Source of the DNA: Pseudorhodobacter sp.
Lineage (GTDB): Bacteria; Pseudomonadota; Alphaproteobacteria; Rhodobacterales; Rhodobacteraceae
Direction: 5' to 3'
Assembly (NCBI GenBank): GCA_024642045.1
Contig: JAHEBX010000012.1
Location: forward strand, 1-35,030
DNA length: 35,030 nucleotides
Shown here: one piece after another, positions 25,533 to 33,911 of the stretch
Layout: every line of letters starts with the position of its first letter
How positions within the stretch are numbered: the stretch's first letter is position 1
Program-made: the position numbers and the translations under genes
The notes under the pieces: generated by a model
Seen by the model: the letters and a program-made list of their open reading frames with translations, nothing else
Databases searched by the model: none
Told to the model about the DNA's origin: nothing

Positions 25533-26150
25533 CTAGCCTGCATATTTCTCTAGGAACGCCTCGACAGGCAGGTTGCGAAAGTCTGGCAGCGCGGTGCGCA
25601 ACGCGGCATGCGACCAATCCCACCATCCCAAAGCAAGCAAACGCTCGCCAACACCCTTAGCAAAGCGCGGACGCAAAACGGTCGCCGGCACACCTGCGAC
25701 AATCATATAGGGCGGCACATCCTTGGTCACAACAGCACCGGCGGCCACAACCGCCCCTGCCCCCAGGGTCACCTCGGGTTTGACGATTGCCCCGTGGCCG
25801 ATCCAGCAATCGGGCCCCAACACGGTGCGGCGCGCGGCACGGGCCGCAAAGAACGTGGCATCGTCTGCAATGTCGTCCCAGTAAGAGCTGCTGCGATACA
25901 AAAAATGGTGCAACGAGGCCTGTGCCATCGGGTGATCCGTCGGCCCGATCCGGGTCATCGCGGCGATATTGGCGAATTTACCCACCGAGGTATTGGCGAT
26001 ATCGGCGTATTGGTCGCAATAGGCATAGTCGGCAAAGTATGTCCGCACGAGGCGACTGCCCCTCCCGACCTCGCAATAAGCGCCAAAATCACTGGCCGTA
26101 ATCTCGCAATCAGAATGGATCAAAGGTGTAGTTGCGCTGAGTTTCTGCAT
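25533..26150 (-). CDS. Phosphonate-cluster hexapeptide-repeat transferase
   Basis: This 205-residue left-handed beta-helix acyltransferase is of the type found in C-P lyase clusters (TIGR03308-like, CatB relatives). Hexapeptide-type repeats run through [20 protein letters not shown] and [18 protein letters not shown], and again in [38 protein letters not shown]. The candidate catalytic His lies in GPTDHPM. It is the last gene of the leftward phnCDE1E2 operon, 3 bp after phnE2. A role in acylating aminoalkylphosphonates, as PhnO does in E. coli, is plausible but unproven for this family. Confidence 0.8.
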   Translation of the reverse strand: MQKLSATTPLIHSDCEITASDFGAYCEVGRGSRLVRTYFADYAYCDQYADIANTSVGKFANIAAMTRIGPTDHPMAQASLHHFLYRSSSYWDDIADDATFFAARAARRTVLGPDCWIGHGAIVKPEVTLGAGAVVAAGAVVTKDVPPYMIVAGVPATVLRPRFAKGVGERLLALGWWDWSHAALRTALPDFRNLPVEAFLEKYAG

Positions 26151-26153
26151 CGC

Positions 26154-27458
26154 TCAGCCCTTGATAAAGCGCCGTCGGAGCCAGCCGGAAAAGCTGTCCA
26201 TCAACATCACCATCAGCACGATCAGGATCATGTAATAGGCGACATCCTCCCAGTCTTTTTGGGTCTGGATGGCTTGGGTCAGCAACAACCCAATGCCGCC
26301 GCCGACAATTGCCCCGATCACCGTGGCACTGCGCGTGTTGGATTCCAGATAGTAGAGCACCTGGCTCAGCAGGACCGGAGCGATCTGTGGCAGCACGCCA
26401 AAACGCGCGCGCAACAGGGCATTGGCACCCGTCGAGCGCAGCCCCTCAACCTGCTTTTCATCAATATTCTCAAGCGCTTCAGAAAACATCTTGCCAAAGG
26501 TGCCGCTGTCGGTGGTCAAGATCGCCAGCGCCCCCGTCATCGGGCCCGGCCCGAAAGCACGCGAAAGGATGATTGTCCAGATCAGCCCGTCAACACCGCG
26601 CAAAAAGTCGAACAGGCGTCGGAACGCAAACCGCAGACCCCGAAAGGGGGCAAAGTTCGACGCGGCAAAGAAGGCCAGCGGCAGCGCCACAAGTGCCGCA
26701 CCAAAGGTGCCCAGAAAGGCCATCAGCACCGTCTCGCCCATCGCCCAAGCCACATCGGAATGATGCCACAGCGCGTTGTGCCAAAAGTCGTGCCACATCA
26801 GCGCGGCATTGCTTTGCGTGGAGTCAATACGGGGCGCTGTCAGCAGCGACGTCAGCTGGCCATAGCTTTTGCCATAAAACGGGCTGTCGAGCGTGAAGAA
26901 GAAAAGCTCCCACCCGAATTGATAGCGAAAGGTTTCGACCTTGGAGCGCGAATAGGAAAACCGTCCCTGCCCCGTGGTAACCGAGATTCGGGTGTCGGCG
27001 ACGTTGATCCAGTCCGGGATCGGCTTCGGCGCGGTCAGTGTCAGCTTGGAGCCATCGCTGTGGATGTCGATCGCGCCATACCCCGGCACAACATAGCGGG
27101 CGGCATCGGGACTGTAGGTTACGATATGGCCACGGCCCAGATCAATCCGCGTGGTATCGCCCGCCACCGTCACCCAATCAGGCAGCCGGCCTGCCGGATA
27201 GGTGCCCTTGGCCTCTCCTTCAATTGCCACGCTCAGATGGCCATCACGGTTAGATCGGGTGACATGGGTTTTATAGCTGACGAAATCGGACAACAGCACC
27301 TTGGCATTCTCGAGCGAGGCGCGCTGCGCAAGACCGATCACATCAAAGCTGATCGCGAGATAAATCAGATAGGCAAGGATCGCGGCCGGGATGGCGAGTG
27401 ACGTAAGACGGCGGGTACGAAAGCTGGAGCGCAGCGCGCGAAGCGGGACAGTTGTCAT
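26154..27458 (-). CDS. phnE: Phosphonate ABC transporter permease PhnE2, with large periplasmic insert
   Basis: This 434-residue inner-membrane permease is longer than the usual PhnE of about 260-290 residues. After the first membrane segment (SLAIPAAILAYLIYLAISFDV) comes about 150 residues of beta-rich, non-membrane sequence (for example GDTTRIDLGRGHIVTYSPDA), predicted to be periplasmic. The permease core begins near AMGETVLMAFLGTFGAALVAL. The docking loop VEGLRSTGANALLRARFGVLPQ is typical of PhnE. It lies one base after phnE1. Two-permease PhnCDEE importers with an extended second PhnE are known in alphaproteobacteria. Confidence 0.9.
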   Translation of the reverse strand: MTTVPLRALRSSFRTRRLTSLAIPAAILAYLIYLAISFDVIGLAQRASLENAKVLLSDFVSYKTHVTRSNRDGHLSVAIEGEAKGTYPAGRLPDWVTVAGDTTRIDLGRGHIVTYSPDAARYVVPGYGAIDIHSDGSKLTLTAPKPIPDWINVADTRISVTTGQGRFSYSRSKVETFRYQFGWELFFFTLDSPFYGKSYGQLTSLLTAPRIDSTQSNAALMWHDFWHNALWHHSDVAWAMGETVLMAFLGTFGAALVALPLAFFAASNFAPFRGLRFAFRRLFDFLRGVDGLIWTIILSRAFGPGPMTGALAILTTDSGTFGKMFSEALENIDEKQVEGLRSTGANALLRARFGVLPQIAPVLLSQVLYYLESNTRSATVIGAIVGGGIGLLLTQAIQTQKDWEDVAYYMILIVLMVMLMDSFSGWLRRRFIKG

Positions 27459-27459
27459 C

Positions 27460-28338
27460 TCAGCGACCCTTTACAAGACGGTTGCGCGCGATACTGGAGA
27501 GCTGATCAATCGCAACGATCGCCAGAAACAGCAGCAGAAAGATCGCCACAACCTGATCGTATTTCCCCCCGCCCCACTGCATCGCGATCTTGAGGTCATA
27601 GCCAATGCCGCCAGAGCCCACAAAGCCAAGAATGGCCGAGGCACGCACATTGATCTCGAAGCGCATCAGCGCATAGGACAGCCAGTTTGGCGCGACTTGC
27701 GGCAGGATACCCAGCCAGATTTGCTGCGCCCAATTTGCCCCGGTTGAGGCCAACCCCTCGACGGGCTTCAGATCGGCATTTTCGGCGGTTTCGGAAAAAA
27801 GCTTACCCAGCGCGCCTGCGGTATGAAAGGCAATCGCGATCACCGCAGGCACGGGCCCTGCGCCCAGCACAAAGATCAACACAAGCGCGATCACAATCTC
27901 GGGCACCGCGCGCATCACGTCAGCGCAGCGGCGAAAAAGCGGGGCAAGGCGAGGCCAACGGGCAAGCCCATGTGTCGACAAAATTGCCAAAGGGGCGCCG
28001 ACCAACCCGCCCAGAATTGTCGCGGCCGCCGCAATGTTCAGGGTCTCGATCAGCGAGGGCAGGAATTTTAGAAACAGCGCAGGCAGATTGGCGCGGTTGG
28101 TCCAGGCCTCGGAGAAGACTTCGCGCGGGAAATCGTCAAGCCGGTGCAGACCGGCAAGGAAATCACCCGCATTGCGGTCTTGCGCGGTTTGAAACCCGGC
28201 AGCCATCAACGCCACGAAAAACACCAGCAGAATGGTGCTGTAAAGCCGCTTGCGTCGGGATTGCAGCAGATAGCCCCCCTGCAGTGATGCCGGATCAGGC
28301 CGCTTGCCGGGCGTTGGGCCAAAGGAGATATCAACCAT
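27460..28338 (-). CDS. phnE: Phosphonate ABC transporter permease PhnE1
   Basis: This 292-residue inner-membrane permease is of normal PhnE length. It has an N-terminal cytoplasmic stretch, a first membrane segment (LYSTILLVFFVALMAAGF), and the docking loop VEGLASTGANWAQQIWLGILPQ near the C-terminus. The start is the ATG at 28338 with GAGGA at 5-bp spacing; a TTG at 28350 is less likely. It pairs with the longer PhnE2 to form the channel. A strong stem-loop separates it from phnD. Confidence 0.92.
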   Translation of the reverse strand: MVDISFGPTPGKRPDPASLQGGYLLQSRRKRLYSTILLVFFVALMAAGFQTAQDRNAGDFLAGLHRLDDFPREVFSEAWTNRANLPALFLKFLPSLIETLNIAAAATILGGLVGAPLAILSTHGLARWPRLAPLFRRCADVMRAVPEIVIALVLIFVLGAGPVPAVIAIAFHTAGALGKLFSETAENADLKPVEGLASTGANWAQQIWLGILPQVAPNWLSYALMRFEINVRASAILGFVGSGGIGYDLKIAMQWGGGKYDQVVAIFLLLFLAIVAIDQLSSIARNRLVKGR

Positions 28339-28357
28339 GCAGGTCCTCAATAAAATT

Positions 28358-28384
28358 GCCGGACCCTCCGCAAGAGGGCCCGGC
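28358..28384 (-). terminator. Intra-operon stem-loop between phnD and phnE1
   Basis: GCCGGACCCTC (28358-28368) and GAGGGCCCGGC (28374-28384) form an 11-bp stem with one wobble pair and a 5-base loop, 16 bp after the phnD stop. In the leftward transcript it is followed by AATTTTATT, a weak U-tract. Such a hairpin could partially terminate or protect the phnD message, raising binding protein over permease. The structure is seen; its effect is inferred. Confidence 0.6.
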
Positions 28385-28400
28385 GACCGGTGCTGAAAAC

Positions 28401-29291
28401 TTAGTTGCCCGAAAGTTTGCGCGCGTCGATGATGCCCAGATACATGTCGTGTGTGGCGGGCACAAAATCCTTAGCGTCACCGGCGGCCACGCCATAGGCG
28501 CATTTGGCATCGGTTTCCCACAGATCAGCCGTTACTTGGGTGACCTTGTCTTTCACATCCGCCGGAAGTGCCGAACGAACAACCATAGGACCCTCGGGGA
28601 TCAGTTTGGAGCGCCAGATTTCCACAAGGTCATTCATGTCGACAAGGCCCGCGTCCGCGGCCTTGCGGAAGGCGCCCGACGAATAGCCGTCCTCCCAGTT
28701 GCCCACACCGTCCGCCCAAGACACGCCTGCATCAAAATCGCCCTTGTTGACACCGACGATGGTCTGCTCGTGGCCACCCGAGAATTTCACATCTTTGAAG
28801 TAGTTTTCCAGCGGGCCGTATTTCGCAATCAGTTCTGCGCCGGGAACAAGATAGCCCGAGGTTGAATTCGGCTCGCCAAAGGCGAAAACCTTGCCTTTGG
28901 CATCATCCATCGAGGTAATACCAGAGTCTTTGCGGGCAAAACCGATCGAATAATAGCCGGTCACCCCGTTCAGGTTTTCCTTGGTCAGGCGCACTTCGAC
29001 GGCGTTGGGGTCGGTGAGATAGGTCTTGGCGTAGGACGAAGCACCCAGCCATGCCATATCAATGGTGCCTCCCAACAGACCCTGGATCACACCATCATAA
29101 TCGGCAGGCGTAAAGACCTTGACGGGCACGCCCAGCGCATCCTCAATCTTTTTGCGGTAGCATTCGTTGGACGAAATGCGGTCCTGAGCGTTCTCGCCGC
29201 CCAGAATACCGATGTTGAACTCTTTGATGTCCTGAGCATGGGCAGCGCCGATGCAGGTGGTGGCAGCCAGAAGGGCAAGCAGCTTTTTCAT
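28401..29291 (-). CDS. phnD: Phosphonate ABC transporter periplasmic binding protein PhnD
   Basis: This 296-residue periplasmic phosphonate-binding protein starts with the signal peptide MKKLLALLAATTCIGAAHA, likely cleaved before QDIKEF. Family segments are NIGILGGENAQDRISSNECY, DYDGVIQGLLGGTIDMAWLG, FGEPNSTSGYLVPGAELI and VNKGDFDAGVSWADGVGNW. The ATG at 29291 has GGAG at good spacing and lies 35 bp after phnC. Ligand preference among 2-aminoethylphosphonate, methylphosphonate and others cannot be read from sequence. Confidence 0.94.
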   Translation of the reverse strand: MKKLLALLAATTCIGAAHAQDIKEFNIGILGGENAQDRISSNECYRKKIEDALGVPVKVFTPADYDGVIQGLLGGTIDMAWLGASSYAKTYLTDPNAVEVRLTKENLNGVTGYYSIGFARKDSGITSMDDAKGKVFAFGEPNSTSGYLVPGAELIAKYGPLENYFKDVKFSGGHEQTIVGVNKGDFDAGVSWADGVGNWEDGYSSGAFRKAADAGLVDMNDLVEIWRSKLIPEGPMVVRSALPADVKDKVTQVTADLWETDAKCAYGVAAGDAKDFVPATHDMYLGIIDARKLSGN

Positions 29292-29326
29292 AGTCGTCTC
29301 CGGTTTTGGCGCAATGCGGCCGTTGG

Positions 29327-30133
29327 TCAGGACAGCATCGCCTCGGCATAAGCGCGGTCGGCGGGAAGGGCTGTCGAGGTGGTTGCTTCGGAAAAACTGG
29401 CGTCGGCTCCGTAGATGTCGCGGGCGACGCCAGTGGTCAGTTGCGCGGGCGTGCCGTCAAAGACGATGCGCCCGTCACGCATCCCGATCACGCGGTCGCA
29501 ATAGCGGCGCGCGGTATCAAGGGTGTGCAGGTTGGCGATCACCATCCGGCCGTCTTCTTCGTGAATGCGGCGCAGGGCGTCCATCACCACTTGGGCATTC
29601 ATCGGGTCAAGGCTGGCGATCGGTTCGTCGGCCAGAATGATCTGAGGGTCTTGCATCAGCGCCCGCGCAATCGCGACGCGCTGCTGTTGGCCTCCCGACA
29701 GCGCCTCGGCACGTTTGGCCGCCTGATCAGCGATGCCAAGGCGGTCCAGAATGGCCAAAGCGCGGCCGATATCGGCGTCCGACCACAGGCTGAACATCGC
29801 AGTCAAGGTCGAGCGTTGGTTCAACAAGCCGTGCAGCACATTCGAGGCCACATCCAGGCGCGGCACCAGATTGAACTGCTGAAAGATCATCGCACATTGG
29901 CCTTGCCAGCGCCGTTTGGCCGCCCCCTGCAGCGTCAGCACGTTCTGGCCGTGAAACAAAACCTCGCCTGTGGTCGCGTCGGTCAGACGGTTGATCATGC
30001 GCAGCAGCGTGGACTTCCCCGCGCCCGAGCGACCGATCACCCCGATGAACCCGGCGCGCTCCAGCGTAAAGCTGGCGCTATCGACCGCAGCCTTCGCACC
30101 AAAGTGGCGCGAGAGTTTTCGGATTTCCAGCAT
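29327..30133 (-). CDS. phnC: Phosphonate ABC transporter ATPase PhnC
   Basis: This 268-residue ATPase energises PhnDE1E2 import. Walker [10 protein letters not shown] is at residues 34-42, the Q-loop [14 protein letters not shown], signature LSGGQQQR followed by VAIARAL, Walker [14 protein letters not shown] and switch His in ANLHTLDTA are intact. The ATG at 30133 has GGGAGG at suitable spacing. It is the first gene of the leftward import operon, with a Pho-box-like array in its upstream region, and is divergent from the aerR-like gene. Confidence 0.94.
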   Translation of the reverse strand: MLEIRKLSRHFGAKAAVDSASFTLERAGFIGVIGRSGAGKSTLLRMINRLTDATTGEVLFHGQNVLTLQGAAKRRWQGQCAMIFQQFNLVPRLDVASNVLHGLLNQRSTLTAMFSLWSDADIGRALAILDRLGIADQAAKRAEALSGGQQQRVAIARALMQDPQIILADEPIASLDPMNAQVVMDALRRIHEEDGRMVIANLHTLDTARRYCDRVIGMRDGRIVFDGTPAQLTTGVARDIYGADASFSEATTSTALPADRAYAEAMLS

Positions 30134-30146
30134 CGCGCCGCCTCCC

Positions 30147-30219
30147 GTGACATTTCACTACGCAGTTTTGCGCACCTGCGTGACAGTCAGGTATCTTGGG
30201 CGTGAAGTTTCAGTGACAG
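30147..30219 (-). promoter_or_regulatory. Candidate Pho-box array upstream of phnC
   Basis: Four 7-mers on the leftward strand resemble PhoB half-sites and sit in one 11-bp phase: CTGTCAC (30213-30219), ACTTCAC (30202-30208), CTGTCAC (30180-30186) and ATGTCAC (30147-30153). The first two are adjacent with a 4-bp spacer and form the best single box, about 70 bp before the phnC ATG. Intervening phased positions match poorly. The remaining part of the 240-bp phnC/aerR gap shows only a TTGCCA-type weak promoter element before the aerR-like gene. Confidence 0.45.
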
Positions 30220-30373
30220 AGCCGCACCGCAAGCCATGGTTGAAATGGGCCGGTGAGATCGCACGGACACCCACTTGCCAAAAAGCGGAACTGCGCTACT
30301 CTTTGCCACAGATGAAAAAGAGACGCTTCGTTCTCTGAGTCTAAAGCTGTCGCTGACTTTGGGGGAGGTCATC

Positions 30374-31189
30374 ATGCTGCAACCAGCGCGGTTAGATCGG
30401 CGCAGATTGACCATCGCGCTTTCCGAGGTTGAGTCGATCCGCGACAAAATACCGGAACCTGTGCTGGCAGATTTGGCGCAAGAAGTGGTCAAGCGGGTCG
30501 CAACCAATTTGCGCGTCGTGCTGCCACCGGCCCTGCGCCCAAGCTCTGAACAGATTGATGCTCTGAGCGAAGCCTTGTTGTCGCATGATCCGGTTCAGGC
30601 CGTGGCACTGATCGATCGCGCGCAACAAGACGGCGCAACCTACGACTCGCTCTGCCAGTATTACCTTGCCGCAGCGTCGGCGCGTTTGGGGGAATGGTGG
30701 ACCGACGACAAGGTGTCGTTTTACAAGGTCACGATTGCAGCCGGGCGCATCTATGCCATCCTGCGCACTCTGCGGCTGAACCGGCAGCTGCCCGAACCGG
30801 ATGGGCGGCGGTTTGCGGTTTTTGCCAGTGTGCCGGGCGATGACCACAGTCTTGGTATCCGTTTCGCTGCAGATCTGGCGCGGGATCGGGGCTGGGATAT
30901 CGAGCTGTTGACGGGGCGGACACATGATGAGCTGTTGCGCGAGCTGTTAAGCAGTGACACAGGGCTGATCGGTCTGTCGGCAAGCGGCAAAGAGGCTCTG
31001 CCGGCTCTTGTCAAGTTGATCGTTTCGGTGCGTCTGAGCAACCCCAAGGCGCGCATCATGGTTTGCGGCCGCATCGCTTCGCTTGGGCTGAACCTTGACG
31101 GGATCACAGGCGCAGATTTTGCCTCGGCCGATTTTGATCCGGCCTTCGATTACATGGAACGGCTGGCGCGCGAAGCCAGAGGCGGCTGA
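30374..31189 (+). CDS. AerR/PpaA-like cobalamin-binding-domain regulator
   Basis: This 271-residue protein has a helical middle region (LGEWWTDDKVSFYKVTIAAGRIYAIL) like the cap of B12-dependent photoreceptors, then a Rossmann-like B12-binding domain with the DxHxxG motif at Asp156-His158-Gly161, where the His is the usual lower cobalt ligand. The tail GLIGLSASG and ITGADFASADFDPAF fit AerR/PpaA. These proteins modulate the PpsR/CrtJ repressor of photosynthesis genes in response to light or redox. The start at 30374 has GGGGGAGG at 5-bp spacing, and an upstream in-frame codon at 30275 is rejected. Position beside bacteriochlorophyll genes supports the assignment, but no ppsR is visible. Confidence 0.8.
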   Translation: MLQPARLDRRRLTIALSEVESIRDKIPEPVLADLAQEVVKRVATNLRVVLPPALRPSSEQIDALSEALLSHDPVQAVALIDRAQQDGATYDSLCQYYLAAASARLGEWWTDDKVSFYKVTIAAGRIYAILRTLRLNRQLPEPDGRRFAVFASVPGDDHSLGIRFAADLARDRGWDIELLTGRTHDELLRELLSSDTGLIGLSASGKEALPALVKLIVSVRLSNPKARIMVCGRIASLGLNLDGITGADFASADFDPAFDYMERLAREARGG

Positions 31190-31192
31190 GGT

Positions 31193-32191
31193 TCAGGCTC
31201 TGCGGCGCTCAAAAAGCGTATGATCCCCAAGATCGACCTTCGCCGCGTCACGCAAAAGCCTTGCATAGAAATCAAACAGCGTCTCACTGCCGGTGCTGGG
31301 CGTCGCCTCGGCGTCGTAGCACCCGGTAATCGGGTTCAACACCAACATTGATTGCGTGGCATAATACCGCCCGATGCGCGCGAGTTCGGCCTTGTCACGC
31401 AAGCGCGGCACGACGCGGCCAAGCACGCTCAGCCCCACGATGATGCTATCCATCAAGGCAAGCGGCACACGGCGGAATTTCGGCGGCTGGCCGGTCAGAC
31501 GAAACAACTCCAGCCCCTGCTCGCGCGGCGTGATCGCAGGACCGGGACCGCCGATGGGCAAGATCTGGTTGTAACGCGCAGGCGTGTCGAGACAGTCGGC
31601 CAGATATTGGCCAAGGTCGGCGTCGCTGATCGGCTTGCAGGCCGTCAATTGCCCGTCGCCAAACAGCAAAAATGCCTGACCGCGCCGCACCCTCTCCACC
31701 TGCCCCGAGAGGGATTTGAAATAGGCGGTGGGTCGCACGATGGAATAGGTTAGCCCCGAGCCGATCAACGCGTGCTCAAACGCCAGCTTGGCGTGTTGAA
31801 AGCCAAGCTGGGGTCGCTGCACGCAGATCGCAGACAGCAGCACCATCTGTCGCACACCCAAAGCCTGCGCAATCTGCAGGGCGTGCAGATGCGCGTCATG
31901 GTCGATCGCCCAAGCCTCTGCTGGCGCGCCGGTGCGCGAGGCAAGGCAGGATACCAGCGCATCAAATCCTTCGCCCGCAAACCCGTCACGCGCAAGTGAG
32001 GCTGCATCTGACACCTCACCAATGCGCAGAATTGCGGCTGGCGGCAGGCCTCTGCGCGGATCGGCGGCATCGGGGCGAATGAAGCAGACCACCTCACAGC
32101 CCTTGGCCAACAGCGCCGCCGCCGTGGCGCGGCCAATCGTGCCCGTTGCCCCCAGCAGCAACACGCGCCGGGGTGCTTCGGGCTCAGACAT
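31193..32191 (-). CDS. bciA: Divinyl (proto)chlorophyllide 8-vinyl reductase BciA
   Basis: This 332-residue NAD(P)H-binding protein of the NmrA/SDR type reduces the C8 vinyl group during (bacterio)chlorophyll synthesis. The nucleotide motif VLLLGATGTIGRA is at the N-terminus. The core strongly resembles plant DVR and bacterial BciA: SAICVQRPQLGFQHAKLAFE, SGLTYSIVRPTAYFKSLSGQ and LLFGDGQLTACKPISDADLG. It overlaps idi by 8 bp and shares its strand with bchP. It is convergent with the aerR-like gene, with three bases between stops. Confidence 0.9.
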   Translation of the reverse strand: MSEPEAPRRVLLLGATGTIGRATAAALLAKGCEVVCFIRPDAADPRRGLPPAAILRIGEVSDAASLARDGFAGEGFDALVSCLASRTGAPAEAWAIDHDAHLHALQIAQALGVRQMVLLSAICVQRPQLGFQHAKLAFEHALIGSGLTYSIVRPTAYFKSLSGQVERVRRGQAFLLFGDGQLTACKPISDADLGQYLADCLDTPARYNQILPIGGPGPAITPREQGLELFRLTGQPPKFRRVPLALMDSIIVGLSVLGRVVPRLRDKAELARIGRYYATQSMLVLNPITGCYDAEATPSTGSETLFDFYARLLRDAAKVDLGDHTLFERRRA

Positions 32192-32720
32192 GGGTCGAGC
32201 TCAGCATCTGGACGACTTTGCCCCAGCCCTCGGCCAGATAAATCCGCAGCCAAGGCGTATAGCGGGCAGGCTCGGCCTCGATCCGGCGCGCAAGCTCTGG
32301 CAGGGCGACCCATTCGGTTGCGGCAACTTCGTCAGGGTTCGGAGCCAGATGCAAAGGAGCCTCGACATGGGCCACAAAAAGATCGACCAGCTCGTGCTCG
32401 ATCAACCCAGCCCCCACGTCGGCGCGATACTCGGTCTGGCCCGCGCGCCGCAGCGGCAGGCCTGTGATGCCCAGCTCTTCGCGTAGTCTGCGTTGCGCAC
32501 AGGTGGCGCTATCTTCGCCCCAGCGCGGATGGGTGCAGCAACTGTTGGTCCAAAGCCCCGGCGTGTGGTATTTGCCCAAAGCCCGGCGTTGCAGCAAGGT
32601 CTTGTCGCCATCCATCACAAAAACCGAGATCGCCAGATGTTTCAGCCCGCGCTGATGCACCTCGAGCTTTTCAACCGGGGTGAGCAAGCCATCAACATAG
32701 GCAGGGACCATTTCGGACAT
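32184..32720 (-). CDS. idi: Isopentenyl-diphosphate delta-isomerase, type 1
   Basis: This 178-residue Nudix-fold enzyme interconverts IPP and DMAPP, supplying geranylgeranyl precursor for bacteriochlorophyll tails and carotenoids. The catalytic Cys lies in TNSCCTHPRWGE, the Nudix-like stretch is AQRRLREELGI, and the catalytic Glu lies in AGLIEHELVDLF. GGAG precedes the ATG at 32720, though a Met three codons later is possible. It starts 11 bp after bchP, a pairing known from Rhodobacter photosynthesis clusters. Confidence 0.95.
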   Translation of the reverse strand: MSEMVPAYVDGLLTPVEKLEVHQRGLKHLAISVFVMDGDKTLLQRRALGKYHTPGLWTNSCCTHPRWGEDSATCAQRRLREELGITGLPLRRAGQTEYRADVGAGLIEHELVDLFVAHVEAPLHLAPNPDEVAATEWVALPELARRIEAEPARYTPWLRIYLAEGWGKVVQMLSSTHV

Positions 32721-32731
32721 TGAGGCTCCGG

Positions 32732-33910
32732 TCAGATATGTTCGGGGGCAACCCAGCCCAGCAAATGCCGGATGTTCTTAAACCCGATTTTGAGATGTGC
32801 CAAGGGGCGAGCATTGACCAGCTTTTTGTTCATATAGGCGTCGAAGGTCAACTTTTGCACATCGACATCATGGCACAGGCTGACAAAGCGTTCGCGCCGC
32901 TCGTCCGATTTGTAATAGGCGTCCTGCATCGAGCGCAGCACTTTGAACACGGTGCCATGCTCTTTCATGAACAGCTTGCGCGCCAGCCGCAGTTTGGACG
33001 CGCGCCCTGTTGCCAGCACCGCCTGCGCCGCCGTTGCCGCCACCCGTCCGCCGACCATCGCGTAGTATATCCCCTCGCCCGACGAAGGTGCGACCACCCC
33101 CGCCGCATCGCCCGCAAGCACCACGTCGCGGCCGTTGTCCCATCGGTCCATCGGGCGCAGCGGGATCGGCGCACCTTCGCGCCGCAGGGTCTCGCATCCG
33201 CTCAACCCCGACGCCGCGCGCAGATCCGCCGTGGCGGTCTTCAGATCAATGCCGTCAATGCCGGTGCCCATGCCAACGCTGCACTGATCGCCATGCGGAA
33301 AGACCCAGCCGTAAAAGTCAGGGCTGATCCGCCCGTCGTAGATCACATCACAGCGCATCGGATCATAAAGTGCATTGGCCGACGGGGCCTTGATGATCTC
33401 GTGATAGGCGATCACATAGGGAATGCGGTCGCCTCCCGGCACCTCGGTCTTGGCGACGTTCGAGCGCGCACCATCCGCGCCGATCACCAGTTTGGTCGTG
33501 GCGCGCATCTCCTCGCCGCGGGCCTTGTCGCGATAGACCACATGCGTGCCTGCCGCGTCGCGCTCGATGCGCACATAGGTCCCGGTCAGCCGCGCAGCCC
33601 CATTGCTGACGGCACGCGCGCGCAGAAATTCGTCGAAATGCTCGCGGTCGACCATGCCGACAAAGCCGTTCTCAATGGGAATATCCACCGCGCGCCCCGT
33701 AGGCGAGACCATGCGCGCAGTCTGGATATGGGCGACAAGCTGGCTTTCGGGGATCGAGAAATCGGCAATCAGCCGTGGCGGAATGGCCCCGCCGCAGGGC
33801 TTGATCCGCCCGGCCCTGTCCAGAAAGGCGACCGAGCAGCCCGCCTGCGCCAGATCATTCGCCGCCGTGGCACCCGAGGGTCCGCCACCGATCACGATCA
33901 CATCAAACAT
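32732..33910 (-). CDS. bchP: Geranylgeranyl reductase BchP
   Basis: This 392-residue FAD-dependent reductase converts the geranylgeranyl tail of bacteriochlorophyll to phytyl. The FAD-binding N-terminus is VIVIGGGPSGATAANDLAQAG, followed by RIKPCGGAIPPRLI, a BchP/ChlP hallmark. LVIGADGARSNVAK and VVLAGDAAGVVAPSSGEGIYYAM are the second FAD-contact regions. GGGGGA precedes the ATG at 33910. It starts one base after the PucC/LhaA-type gene, so they are coupled. Confidence 0.96.
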   Translation of the reverse strand: MFDVIVIGGGPSGATAANDLAQAGCSVAFLDRAGRIKPCGGAIPPRLIADFSIPESQLVAHIQTARMVSPTGRAVDIPIENGFVGMVDREHFDEFLRARAVSNGAARLTGTYVRIERDAAGTHVVYRDKARGEEMRATTKLVIGADGARSNVAKTEVPGGDRIPYVIAYHEIIKAPSANALYDPMRCDVIYDGRISPDFYGWVFPHGDQCSVGMGTGIDGIDLKTATADLRAASGLSGCETLRREGAPIPLRPMDRWDNGRDVVLAGDAAGVVAPSSGEGIYYAMVGGRVAATAAQAVLATGRASKLRLARKLFMKEHGTVFKVLRSMQDAYYKSDERRERFVSLCHDVDVQKLTFDAYMNKKLVNARPLAHLKIGFKNIRHLLGWVAPEHI

Positions 33911-33911
33911 G

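Noticed and set aside
24124-25626. 500-codon open frame antisense to the second phnM-like gene
   Set aside because: It is the GC-driven mirror of a well-supported coding region, with no recognisable domain and a low-complexity basic composition.
25608-27401. 597-codon open frame antisense to phnE2 and the hexapeptide transferase
   Set aside because: It covers two genes with clear family motifs on the other strand and shows no domain of its own; length alone is not evidence at this GC content.
30275-30303. TTGCCA with TACTCT as a promoter for the aerR-like gene
   Set aside because: Only three of six -10 bases match at 16-bp spacing, too weak to call.
30134-30373. Possible PpsR/CrtJ binding site (TGT-N12-ACA) before the aerR-like gene
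   Set aside because: The only TGT on the forward strand (near 30350) has no ACA at the required spacing.
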